From contig JAVHLJ010000014.1 of the NCBI GenBank assembly GCA_031082205.1, positions 1 to 57,369 on the forward strand: a stretch of DNA of 57,369 nt, given 5' to 3'. Of this stretch, positions 26,514 through 34,603 are shown piece after piece. The notes beneath the pieces are model-generated. The model saw only the letters and a list, made by a program, of their open reading frames with translations, was not told the DNA's origin and made no database searches. A program made the translations under genes and the position numbers. This DNA is from Elusimicrobiales bacterium. GTDB lineage: Bacteria; Elusimicrobiota; Elusimicrobia; Elusimicrobiales; UBA9959. Every line of letters begins with the position of its first letter. Position 1 is the first letter of the stretch.

Positions 26514-29408
26514 CTAAACGATGTGGAATTTTATCAAATCTTTCAGTTTATTGACAGCGGCGGCGGCGGCCGCGGCGGTTTCCCGGAGCGCCTGCTGGTC
26601 GGCCTGGGAAAGTTCGGAGGGCTTAATGCGGTTGTCGGGCGCCAGGCCCGCGGCGGCCCTGGCGGCCTGCCTTTTGAGGCGGAGGCGCGTAAGCGCGTCG
26701 AAAGCCTGGGCGAAGGACTCTTTCTCCGCCCGGTCCAGGACATTGGCCTCGGCCAGGGCGGCCAGGCGGGCGGGAGTGGGCAGGGCCTGTATGTCCGCGC
26801 GGAGGGCGTAGACCCGGGCGAAGTCGGTGAAGACGCGCAGCAGTTTCTTGGCGTCGAAGGTCCCTTTATGTTCCCCCTCTCCCTCCAGTTCCAGCGCGTT
26901 GCGGAAGCCGAGCGGCACCTTGAAGCCCAGGGCGTTATTGGCCAGGTTGAGGAAGAGTATGGTACGGTCCTTCACCGCGGAGCGCACGTGCGAGCGCAGT
27001 TCGGCCTCCAGCGCGCGCTCGCCCCAGGCGCACCTGAAATCGAAGAAAACATTGACGTCCAGCAGGGCCTGGGCTTCGGTGAGCGCCGCCCAGCCGGTGA
27101 AATAAGTTTTCCAGTCCTTGAGGGGGCGGCACCATTTCGGGTTGGAGGCCATGGCCCCGCCCTTGCAGTAGGGATAGCCGGCCGCGTCCAGCCAGGCGCA
27201 GACCTTGCCGCCGAGGGCCTGGAAATATTCGGCGCAGGCGGCCTCGCGGCCGGAAGCCGGATCGGCGTAGACTATGGCGTTGTCCTGGTCCGTCACCAGC
27301 GTCTGCTCGCGGCGGGCCTGGCTGCCCAGCGCCATGAAAGCGAACGGCGCCGGCGGCTCCCCGAGTTCGTTGACGGCGAACTCGACGAAACGGGCCGTGG
27401 CCGCGTCGGCGGCGGCCGTGACAAGGCGCGTGACGCCGGCGCTGTCGGCGCCGGTTTCGGAAAGGGTCCTGACCAGCCGGGGCAGGCTCCCCTTAACGGC
27501 GATAACGCCTTCCACGTCGGCGGCGCGGGCGAATTCCTCCATCAGCGTGGCCGGGGAATACCATTTGAGCGCCAGCAGTTCCTTCTCGTCTATCACCCCG
27601 GTAACGCGGCCGGCCGCGTCGCGCACGGCCAGGTGGCGGATATTCCTCTCCTGCATCAGCAGGACGGCCTCGAAGAGCAGCGCCGTCTCCGGCACGCTGA
27701 CCAGCGGGGAACTCATGACGCGCGAGACCGGCGCCGCGGCCCCGGCGCCGCCCGCGAGCACGCGGGAGCGCAGGTCGTGATCGGTGAGTATGCCTATGAC
27801 CTCCCCCTCGCTCTCTACCAGCACCGAACTGCTGCCGGCCCTGGTCATCGTCTCCGCCGCCTTGGCCGCGGTGGAGGAAAGGCCGCAGCGGGGGGCTTCG
27901 CGGGCCACGCCCCGGGCCGACTGGTTGAGGGAGCCGAGGGAGAGCTGCAGGTCCGATACCAGCTTCTCGCGCTCGGCGTCGGCGCGCTCGCGGGCTGTGA
28001 TGTCCTCGAGCAGGCAGTCGAAGACCCGGGCCCCGGCGCCTTCCCCGGGCTGTCCCATGATGGAGACCAGCAGCGTGCGGGGGCCGTTATCGGAGAGTAC
28101 GGAGACCCGGGCTTCTTTTATCGTCCGGCCGGCCGAAGCCTCTTCAAAAAGTTTTTCGAACGGCGCCAGCGGCGCGCGGCCGGCGGCGGCGAGCCCCTCG
28201 GTCGAGGCGTAGCCGAGCATGCGGCAGGCGGCGGGGTTGGCCTCGGTGACGCGGCCGGCGTCCAGGCCGGCGCGCAGCACGCCCAGGTCGATGCTGTCGG
28301 TCAGCAGCCTGAACTTCTCGCGGCTGGCGCTGAGCTCCTCCTCGGTGCGCTTATGGCTGTCTATGTCCTTCACGGAGAGGATGAAACCCTTGCGGCCGCC
28401 GAAGACTATGCCCGAGGCGGTCAGGAGCGCGCGCAGCGTCTCCCCGTCGCGGCGGCGCAGGCGGGCCTCCACCTGCGGCGGGGCGTCGCCGGTCTCCAGC
28501 AGCTCGGCCAGGTACTCCACGGAAGCGGAGGACTCGGGATGCAGCAGGTCGGAGAGGTCCAGCCGCTCGAACTCCTCCGCGGAATAGCCGAGCATGTCCA
28601 GGACCATGCGGTTGGAATAGGCGGGACGCCCGTCGAGCACCATGATGATGCCCTCGGTGGCCGCCTCGACCAGCTTGCGGTACTTCTCCTCGGACTCGGC
28701 CAGTTTCTTCTCCGCGGCGCGGCGGGAGCGCTCCACCCGCAGGCTCTGCTGATTGACATAGACCAGTATGCCGGCGATGATGAAAGCCATCAGGAGGGAT
28801 ATCTTGATGAGGCTGGCCTCGAGGCGCTTTATCTCCTCGCGCACGTCCTCTATGTAGATGCCGGTGCCGACCACCCAGCCCCATGGCTCGAAGAGCTTCA
28901 CATAGGAGAGTTTCGGCACCACCCGGCCGGCCTCGTCCTTCCATTGCCACATGTAATCGACGTAGCCGGCGCCGTCCCTGCGGGACACATCGGCGAACTC
29001 CACGAACATCAGCTTGCCGTGCGAATCGCGGAAATCGGAGAGGTCCTTGCCGTCGAGGTCCGGCCGGTAAGGATGGACTATCATCCGCGGGGTGAGATCG
29101 GTTATCCAGAAATAGTCCTTCTCCTCGGGGCCGTAGCGCAGCGCGCGCACGGCGTCGGCGGCCGATCTCTTCGCCTGGGCCGCGGTCAGGCGCCCGGCCA
29201 GTTGTTCGGAGTGGAACCGCTCCAGCAGGCTGTGGGCGGAATTGGTCAGTTCCGTGATGGTTTCGCGCTTGCGGTCCATCATGTTGCGCTCGAAAGAGGG
29301 GATTATGTAGAGGAAAGTGGCGGCGACAAAAAGGATTATCGCCAGCGCGCTGGGCAGCGCTATCCTCGCGGCGAAGCTGCCGCCTGCGGTTCCGGGGTCG
29401 GTATCCAT
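26514..29408 (-). CDS. Cache-PAS-PAS-CBS-DUF294 nucleotidyltransferase-like signalling protein
   Basis: 964 residues. In order: membrane helix (about 17-34), single-Cache sensor (about 40-205, EKDYFWITDL and PWGWVVGTGIYIEDV), second helix (about 210-225), PAS (about 240-355), PAS (about 360-475), a CBS pair (about 505-620, SSVLVESEGEVIGILTDHD shortened to GVIGILTDHD-like), then the DUF294 nucleotidyltransferase motif GSQARREQTLVTDQDNAIVY at 695-714 and a DUF294 C-terminal domain. There is no kinase or cyclase domain. Soluble CBS-DUF294 proteins commonly neighbour actP; here the module is joined to an extracellular sensor, so it probably controls the symporter in response to a periplasmic ligand. 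The -10 box lies only eight bases before ATG. Confidence 0.88.
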   Translation of the reverse strand: MDTDPGTAGGSFAARIALPSALAIILFVAATFLYIIPSFERNMMDRKRETITELTNSAHSLLERFHSEQLAGRLTAAQAKRSAADAVRALRYGPEEKDYFWITDLTPRMIVHPYRPDLDGKDLSDFRDSHGKLMFVEFADVSRRDGAGYVDYMWQWKDEAGRVVPKLSYVKLFEPWGWVVGTGIYIEDVREEIKRLEASLIKISLLMAFIIAGILVYVNQQSLRVERSRRAAEKKLAESEEKYRKLVEAATEGIIMVLDGRPAYSNRMVLDMLGYSAEEFERLDLSDLLHPESSASVEYLAELLETGDAPPQVEARLRRRDGETLRALLTASGIVFGGRKGFILSVKDIDSHKRTEEELSASREKFRLLTDSIDLGVLRAGLDAGRVTEANPAACRMLGYASTEGLAAAGRAPLAPFEKLFEEASAGRTIKEARVSVLSDNGPRTLLVSIMGQPGEGAGARVFDCLLEDITARERADAEREKLVSDLQLSLGSLNQSARGVAREAPRCGLSSTAAKAAETMTRAGSSSVLVESEGEVIGILTDHDLRSRVLAGGAGAAAPVSRVMSSPLVSVPETALLFEAVLLMQERNIRHLAVRDAAGRVTGVIDEKELLALKWYSPATLMEEFARAADVEGVIAVKGSLPRLVRTLSETGADSAGVTRLVTAAADAATARFVEFAVNELGEPPAPFAFMALGSQARREQTLVTDQDNAIVYADPASGREAACAEYFQALGGKVCAWLDAAGYPYCKGGAMASNPKWCRPLKDWKTYFTGWAALTEAQALLDVNVFFDFRCAWGERALEAELRSHVRSAVKDRTILFLNLANNALGFKVPLGFRNALELEGEGEHKGTFDAKKLLRVFTDFARVYALRADIQALPTPARLAALAEANVLDRAEKESFAQAFDALTRLRLKRQAARAAAGLAPDNRIKPSELSQADQQALRETAAAAAAAVNKLKDLIKFHIV

Positions 29409-29416
29409 CTGTTAGG

Positions 29417-29422
29417 ATTATA
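29417..29422 (-). promoter_or_regulatory. -10 box immediately before the Cache/DUF294 gene
   Basis: TATAAT in minus-strand sense ends eight bases before the ATG at 29408, and no Shine-Dalgarno sequence fits in between. The transcript would start at or within a few bases of the start codon. Confidence 0.5.
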
Positions 29423-29452
29423 ATAAATCCGCCGGCCGGACGGGCCGCGGCG

Positions 29453-30730
29453 TCAGTCTTCCAGCGACCGGGAAACGGGAAGGGGCCACGGGGTCCCGCC
29501 CGTATATTCGACGAGGCGCTGGAAACCGGCGAAGGCCGGCCCGTTGGGCGCGAACCGTTCGCGCGTTTTCATATTGGCGAAGAGCGTGTTCAGGTCGAAG
29601 AGGTCGTGCGAGTACTGGAAGCCCAGCGCCCAGCAGGCGTAGGCAAAGCCGTGCTTCTCGAATATCTTGAAGCTTTCCAGGGCGAAGTCCTCGCTGTGCG
29701 GCATGGTCTTTAAAAAACCGTTCCAGTCCTTTACCGGGACCTTCCTCTTTTGGGCGAACCGGACCACGTCCCGGTTCGTCCTGATCTTAAAGACGGATCC
29801 GCCGGAAGAGCGGCTTATTTTTTTCAGGACGGCCTCCGGGGCGGGCTCGCGAAGCCACGCCTTGACCCCGTGAAGCCCGGCCCACTCGGTAGTTATAAGA
29901 GCGCGGTCCGTGTGCTTTTTGACGTAAGAAATGAGTTCGTCCATCCTCTCCGGGGGCGTCTCCAGGAAATGGAGGTCCACGTAGTCGCAGTACTTGTTCG
30001 ATATGTCCACGATCTCGCCCAGAAGACTTATTTTGGGGTTCGGGTGACGCTCCGGGATCATGCCCCCCTGTAAGGCGACCGCGCCGACCCCCTGCCAGAC
30101 CGGGGAGGCTATTTTAAGATGGGAGAGGCGGGGATCTCCCGATATGGCCCCCCTGACGGTCACAGCCACGTCCTCCAGCCATCGGCCGGCTGGCGACCGC
30201 CCGCCCGGTTCTCTTATCATATCGGATTCGGCGTAACGGCCGGGGCCGCCCAGGCATTCGTTCTGAATGGAGACGACGGCGATATGCGGTCCGAAATCGG
30301 CCAGGAACCTTTTAAGAAGGGCGAGCGATCTCTCGCGGTCGGCTCCTTCCGGGACCCTGTCGAGCAGGGCGGCGGGATCATCCGTGCCGCCGGCCGTTTC
30401 GCCGCCGGGGAACGCTTTCTCGTCCTTCGGCCAGCGCAGCGTGACGATAACGTCCACACCGGCCTTTTTGAAATCTTCAAGGAGCCTCAGGGCTTTTATC
30501 TCTCCCGCGTCTTTCCCGCCGTCCAGTTCTTCGTAAATTCTCCTTATTTCGAAATCTTTCAGTATCTTCCGGGTGACTTTAAGCCCGGCCTTTTTGAACA
30601 GGCCCGGTTCCGGCAGATAAAAAACGCCGAGTTTAGTGACGGTTCCCGCTCCGGCCGCGAGGCACGGAACCGCCGGCGACAAAAGAACGGCGGTCAAAAA
30701 CAGGAGAATTGTCTTAATTTTTCTTTTCAT
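29453..30730 (-). CDS. Secreted TIM-barrel glycoside-hydrolase-like protein
   Basis: 425 residues with a signal peptide ending PCLAAG. The layout resembles clan GH-A glycosidases: VSIQNE (Asn157-Glu158) in the position of the acid/base strand, and ITTEWAG (Glu282) as candidate nucleophile, with VDVIVTLRWP and YVDLHFLE strands between. I cannot assign a GH family, and no neighbouring sugar gene helps. It may be an exported endo-acting hydrolase or a non-catalytic relative. It is divergent from the CheC-like regulator gene, with about 140 bases between. Confidence 0.6.
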   Translation of the reverse strand: MKRKIKTILLFLTAVLLSPAVPCLAAGAGTVTKLGVFYLPEPGLFKKAGLKVTRKILKDFEIRRIYEELDGGKDAGEIKALRLLEDFKKAGVDVIVTLRWPKDEKAFPGGETAGGTDDPAALLDRVPEGADRERSLALLKRFLADFGPHIAVVSIQNECLGGPGRYAESDMIREPGGRSPAGRWLEDVAVTVRGAISGDPRLSHLKIASPVWQGVGAVALQGGMIPERHPNPKISLLGEIVDISNKYCDYVDLHFLETPPERMDELISYVKKHTDRALITTEWAGLHGVKAWLREPAPEAVLKKISRSSGGSVFKIRTNRDVVRFAQKRKVPVKDWNGFLKTMPHSEDFALESFKIFEKHGFAYACWALGFQYSHDLFDLNTLFANMKTRERFAPNGPAFAGFQRLVEYTGGTPWPLPVSRSLED

Positions 30731-30847
30731 GGCGGTTGTCCCGTGCTTTATGGCTCCCGGGAAGCTTTTTCAAGGCTTATAGTATCAAAAAGAGGCTCAG
30801 GCCCGCCGGAATTACGGCGGCCCGCCCCGGCCGGCCGCGGCCTTGTT

Positions 30848-30856
30848 TGATACAAT
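30848..30856 (+). promoter_or_regulatory. Extended -10 of the CheC-like regulator gene
   Basis: TGATACAAT (TG-N-TACAAT) ends 14 bases before ATG 30871. No convincing -35 and no strong ribosome-binding site are present, so the leader would be at most a few bases. Confidence 0.5.
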
Positions 30857-30870
30857 ATCGCTTGAACGAA

Positions 30871-31830
30871 ATGAAGATACTTATCGTGGACGACAGCGCC
30901 GATATCAGGAGCCTGATGAGGGCCATCCTGGAAAGCAAAGGGCATACCGTGGTCGGCGAGGCCGGGGACGGCGCCGCGGCCCTGAAGCTTTTCCGGGAGA
31001 CCGGGCCCGACATAGTGCTGCTCGACATCATCATGCCCGGCATGTCCGGGGTGGAGGTGCTCGAGGCCATCCGCGGGATAGACCCGTCGGCCAGGGTCGT
31101 CATGGTCACCGCCGTCGAACAGGACCGGATAAACAGGCGGCTGCTGCTCAACGGGGCGGACGGGATAATCTACAAGCCTTTCAAGCAGAGCGATTTCGAC
31201 GATTCTTTCCGCGACGTGATGCAGAGGAAGCCTCCGTCCGCTCCCGCGGCCGAAAAGGGCACCATAAAGCGCATGGTGGCCGGCGGCCTGAGCAGGTGCA
31301 TGCTCAAGACCTCCGAGGCCACCTCGTGGTCCTGGGGGCTGCACGGCGTCGAGGTCCTGCCGGGCCGCGCGGCGGACCTGGTGAGGCTGGCGTCCGGCTT
31401 CGGCGCCGAGGCCGCCGCGGTGCAGATCAATGTCCGCGACGCTTCCCCGTTCTCCGCGGCGCTCGTCTGCCACTCCAGGAACATCGCCTTCATCTCGGGG
31501 TGCTTCGCCCAGGAACCGCTCTACCGCACCGGGGCCATCGGGGACCTGGAGGAGAGAATGTTCATGGAGGTAGGGAACATCATTCTAAACGCCCTCGCCG
31601 GCCCGCTCATAACGGCCCTTAACACGGAGGCCATCCCTTCCGTGCCCATACTGGTCAAGGGCGGCCCCGCCTCAATCGCGGCGTCGCTGACCGCCTGCAT
31701 GGAGCGGGACGGGGATTTCCGCGTCATCTCGGCGGGGCTGGCCATGAAGCGCGAAGGAAGCGTGGCCCGGGCCGGCGTGCTGTGCGCGCTGCCGAACGAG
31801 CTGGCTGCCAGGCTGGAACCCGGGACCTGA
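30871..31830 (+). CDS. Response regulator with CheC/CheX-like output domain
   Basis: 319 residues. Receiver domain at 1-120: D7-D8, phosphoacceptor D52 (LLDIIMPGMSG), T of MVTAVEQ and K of IYKPFK. The remaining part resembles the CheC/CheX phosphatase family: the helix EERMFMEVGNIILNALAGPL carries the ExxN signature of the CheC active site, and a second half has a similar strand order without the motif. CheC-like proteins dephosphorylate CheY. Fusing one to a receiver suggests a phosphorylation-controlled phosphatase. No other chemotaxis gene is in the window. Confidence 0.75.
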   Translation: MKILIVDDSADIRSLMRAILESKGHTVVGEAGDGAAALKLFRETGPDIVLLDIIMPGMSGVEVLEAIRGIDPSARVVMVTAVEQDRINRRLLLNGADGIIYKPFKQSDFDDSFRDVMQRKPPSAPAAEKGTIKRMVAGGLSRCMLKTSEATSWSWGLHGVEVLPGRAADLVRLASGFGAEAAAVQINVRDASPFSAALVCHSRNIAFISGCFAQEPLYRTGAIGDLEERMFMEVGNIILNALAGPLITALNTEAIPSVPILVKGGPASIAASLTACMERDGDFRVISAGLAMKREGSVARAGVLCALPNELAARLEPGT

Positions 31831-31859
31831 AACCGCCTCCGCCGGACGTTCGCGGGACG

Positions 31860-34451
31860 TTAACCGCCCGCGGAGAATTCCAGAACTCCTTCTTTGCCGG
31901 CTCCCGCGACTATGCGGGAGCCTGTCTTTATCTCCCCCTCCAGCAGCTTTATGGCCAGCGGGTCCTGCACCAGCCGCTGTATGGCCCGCTTCATGGGCCG
32001 CGCGCCGTACTGCGGGTCGAAACCCTCGCTGAAGAGCAGGTCGCGCGCGCTCTTGTCGAGCTCCAGCGCGATGTTCCTGTCGGAGAGGACTTTGGAGAGC
32101 CGGGCGAGCTGGAGATCGACGATGCGCGAGATCTCCTCTTTGCCCAGCGCGTTGAAGACCACTATCTCGTCCACGCGGTTGATGAACTCCGGCCGGAAAT
32201 GTTCGAGCAGGCTGTCCTGCACGGCCTTCTTCACCTTCTCCTGCGACTTGCCGGCCTGCTCCAGTATGAGCCGCGAGGCGATATTGGAGGTCATTATTAC
32301 CACGGTATTGCGGAAGTCCACCGTTCGGCCCTTGCCGTCGGTAAGCCTCCCTTCGTCCAGGACCTGCAGGAAGATATTGAAGACGTCGGGATGGGCTTTC
32401 TCTATCTCGTCGAAGAGCAGGACGGAATAGGGCCGCCGCCGCACGTGCTCGGTCAGCTGGCCGCCCTCGTCGTAGCCGACATAGCCGGGAGGCGCGCCGA
32501 TGAGCCGCGAGACCGAGTGCTTCTCCATGTACTCGCTCATGTCGATGCGGGCCATGGCCTTTTCGTCGTCGAAGAGGAACTCGGCCAGCGCGCGGGCGAG
32601 CTCGGTCTTGCCGACGCCCGTGGGGCCCAGGAAGATGAAACTGCCTATGGGGCGCGCGCCTTCGCTCACGCCGGCGCGGCTGCGGCGCACGGCGTTGGCG
32701 ACCAGCGACAGCGCCTCGTCCTGGCCGACCACGCGCGAACGCAGCTTCTCCTCCATCTTCACCAGCTTGGCTATCTCCCCCTCCATCATGCGGGTGACGG
32801 GCACGCCGGTCCACTTGGAGACTATGCGGGCGATATCGTCCTCGTCCACCTCTTCTTTGAGCAGCGCGCCCTTGGCCTGCAGGGCCGCGAGTTCCTCCTC
32901 CGCCTTCTCCAGTTCTTTCTTAGCCCCGGGCAGGCGCCCGTACTGTATCTCGGCGGCCTTGTCCAGGTCGCCGCGGCGGCGGGCGCCCTGCTCCTCGATA
33001 TTGAGGTTCTCGATGGTCTCCTTGAGGCCGCGGGCCCTGGAGATCAGGTCCTTCTCCCCCTTCCAGCGGAGTTTGAGGGCCGAGGACTTCTCCTTCAGGT
33101 CGGCGAGTTCCTTCTCCAGCGCTTTCAGCCGGTCCGCCGAGGCGGCGTCGGTCTCTTTTCTGAGCGCCTGCCGCTCTATCTCGAGCTGCACCACCTTGCG
33201 CTCCAGGCCGTCGAGCTCCGCCGGCATCGAGTCTATCTCTATGCGCAGCGAGGAGGCGGCTTCATCGACCAGGTCTATGGCCTTGTCGGGCAGGAACCGG
33301 TCGGTGATATAGCGGTGCGATAGCCGGGCGGCCGCTATGATGGCCGCGTCCTTGATGCGCACGCCGTGATGTATCTCGTACTTCTCCTTGAGGCCGCGCA
33401 GTATGGCGATGGTCTCCTCCGGGCCCGGCTCGCCGACATAGACCTGCTGGAAGCGGCGCTCGAGAGCGGCGTCCTTCTCTATGTATTTCTGGTATTCGTT
33501 GAGCGTGGTGGCGCCCACGCAGCGCAGCTCGCCGCGCGCCAGGGCCGGCTTGAGCATGTTCGACGCGTCGATGGCGCCCTCCGCGGCGCCCGCGCCGACG
33601 AGCGTGTGCAGCTCGTCGATGAAAAGTATCACGCCGCCCTCGGCCTTCTCTATCTCTTTGAGCACGGCTTTCAGCCTGTCCTCGAACTCGCCGCGGAACT
33701 TGGCGCCGGCCAGCATGGCGCCCAGGTCCAGCGCCACCAGCCGCTTGTTCTTGAGCCCCTCCGGCACCGCGCCGCCGGCTATGCGCTGGGCTATGCCCTC
33801 GACGATGGCCGTCTTGCCCACGCCGGGCTCGCCTATTAGCACCGGGTTGTTCTTGGTGCGGCGGCTGAGCACCTGTATGACCCGCCTCACTTCTTCGTCG
33901 CGGCCTATTACGGGGTCCATCTTCCCCTTGCGGGCGAGGTCGGTCAGGTCGCGCGCGTATTTCTGCAGCGCCTGGTACTTGGCCTCGGGCTCCTGGTCGG
34001 TGACGCGCTGGCTGCCGCGCACCGACATCAGGGCCTTGAGTATCGCGTCGTGGCCGACGCCGTGGCCGGCGAGAACGGCCTGGGCAGGGTCGCCGGAAGC
34101 CTTGGCTATCGCCAGGAAAAGATGCTCGGTGGAGGCGAACTCGTCCTTGAAGACGGACATTTCCTTGAGCGCGCCTTCCAGGACTTTCTTCAGGCCCGAT
34201 GAGAAATACCGCTCGCCCCCGCTGACTTTCGGCAGCCGCTCGCAGGCCCGCTCCGCCTCGTCCGCCAGCGCCTCGGGCCGGGCGCCCAGCTTGCGTATTA
34301 CGTCGGGGATAAGACCCTCGTGCTGTTCGAGCAGCGCCAGCAGCAGGTGCAGCGGTTCCACCTGCTGGTGGCCGCGCTTTTCGGCCTGATGCTCCGAAGA
34401 TTGAACCGCTTCCTGGGCCTTTATGGTGAATTTATCGAATCTTATGGTCAT
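31860..34451 (-). CDS. clpB: ATP-dependent disaggregase ClpB
   Basis: 863 residues, the normal length. Clp N-domain repeats (1-145), first AAA+ module with GEPGVGKT at 207-214, the coiled-coil middle domain (about 400-525, rich in Lys/Glu/Leu), and the second AAA+ module with GPTGVGKT near 600 and the C-terminal [11 protein letters not shown] sensor segment. It rescues aggregated proteins with DnaK. GGAGG lies about six bases before ATG. A good sigma70 promoter and a CIRCE-like operator lie 80-115 bases upstream, so heat-shock control by an HrcA-type repressor is likely. Confidence 0.97.
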   Translation of the reverse strand: MTIRFDKFTIKAQEAVQSSEHQAEKRGHQQVEPLHLLLALLEQHEGLIPDVIRKLGARPEALADEAERACERLPKVSGGERYFSSGLKKVLEGALKEMSVFKDEFASTEHLFLAIAKASGDPAQAVLAGHGVGHDAILKALMSVRGSQRVTDQEPEAKYQALQKYARDLTDLARKGKMDPVIGRDEEVRRVIQVLSRRTKNNPVLIGEPGVGKTAIVEGIAQRIAGGAVPEGLKNKRLVALDLGAMLAGAKFRGEFEDRLKAVLKEIEKAEGGVILFIDELHTLVGAGAAEGAIDASNMLKPALARGELRCVGATTLNEYQKYIEKDAALERRFQQVYVGEPGPEETIAILRGLKEKYEIHHGVRIKDAAIIAAARLSHRYITDRFLPDKAIDLVDEAASSLRIEIDSMPAELDGLERKVVQLEIERQALRKETDAASADRLKALEKELADLKEKSSALKLRWKGEKDLISRARGLKETIENLNIEEQGARRRGDLDKAAEIQYGRLPGAKKELEKAEEELAALQAKGALLKEEVDEDDIARIVSKWTGVPVTRMMEGEIAKLVKMEEKLRSRVVGQDEALSLVANAVRRSRAGVSEGARPIGSFIFLGPTGVGKTELARALAEFLFDDEKAMARIDMSEYMEKHSVSRLIGAPPGYVGYDEGGQLTEHVRRRPYSVLLFDEIEKAHPDVFNIFLQVLDEGRLTDGKGRTVDFRNTVVIMTSNIASRLILEQAGKSQEKVKKAVQDSLLEHFRPEFINRVDEIVVFNALGKEEISRIVDLQLARLSKVLSDRNIALELDKSARDLLFSEGFDPQYGARPMKRAIQRLVQDPLAIKLLEGEIKTGSRIVAGAGKEGVLEFSAGG

Positions 34452-34528
34452 ATTGCCTCCCGGCGGGGATCCGGCGTATATGTGAGCGGGAAAGCCGGCC
34501 GGCCGCCCGATGATATGAGGATATATAT

Positions 34529-34557
34529 AGTATAGATAATTAGCAGTCTATTGTCAA
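34529..34557 (-). promoter_or_regulatory. clpB promoter, near-consensus sigma70
   Basis: In minus-strand sense TTGACA (34552-34557), a 17-base spacer, then TATACT (34529-34534). This is the best promoter in the window. The -35 lies exactly in the spacer of the CIRCE-like inverted repeat. Confidence 0.85.
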
Positions 34558-34566
34558 GACTGCCAG
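34540..34566. promoter_or_regulatory. CIRCE-like operator between clpB and metG
   Basis: TTAGCAGTC-N9-GACTGCCAG. The spacing and ends match the HrcA operator CIRCE (TTAGCACTC-N9-GAGTGCTAA). The left half differs at one base. Both halves carry a symmetric C/G swap at the same position, and the halves are complementary at seven of nine positions. It covers the clpB -35. Confidence 0.65.
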
Positions 34567-34588
34567 TTATAAGCCGCACCCCCCTAAT

Positions 34589-34597
34589 TGATATAAT
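34589..34597 (+). promoter_or_regulatory. Extended -10 promoter of metG
   Basis: TGATATAAT is a perfect extended -10. It ends six bases before the metG ATG, so the transcript would begin at or next to the start codon. No -35 or ribosome-binding site is visible. Confidence 0.6.
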
Positions 34598-34603
34598 CTA
34601 AGC

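Noticed and set aside
26523-29423. A plus-strand open frame nearly the length of the Cache/DUF294 gene
   Set aside because: It is exactly antisense to a clear multidomain protein and shows low-complexity Gly/Gln/Arg composition.
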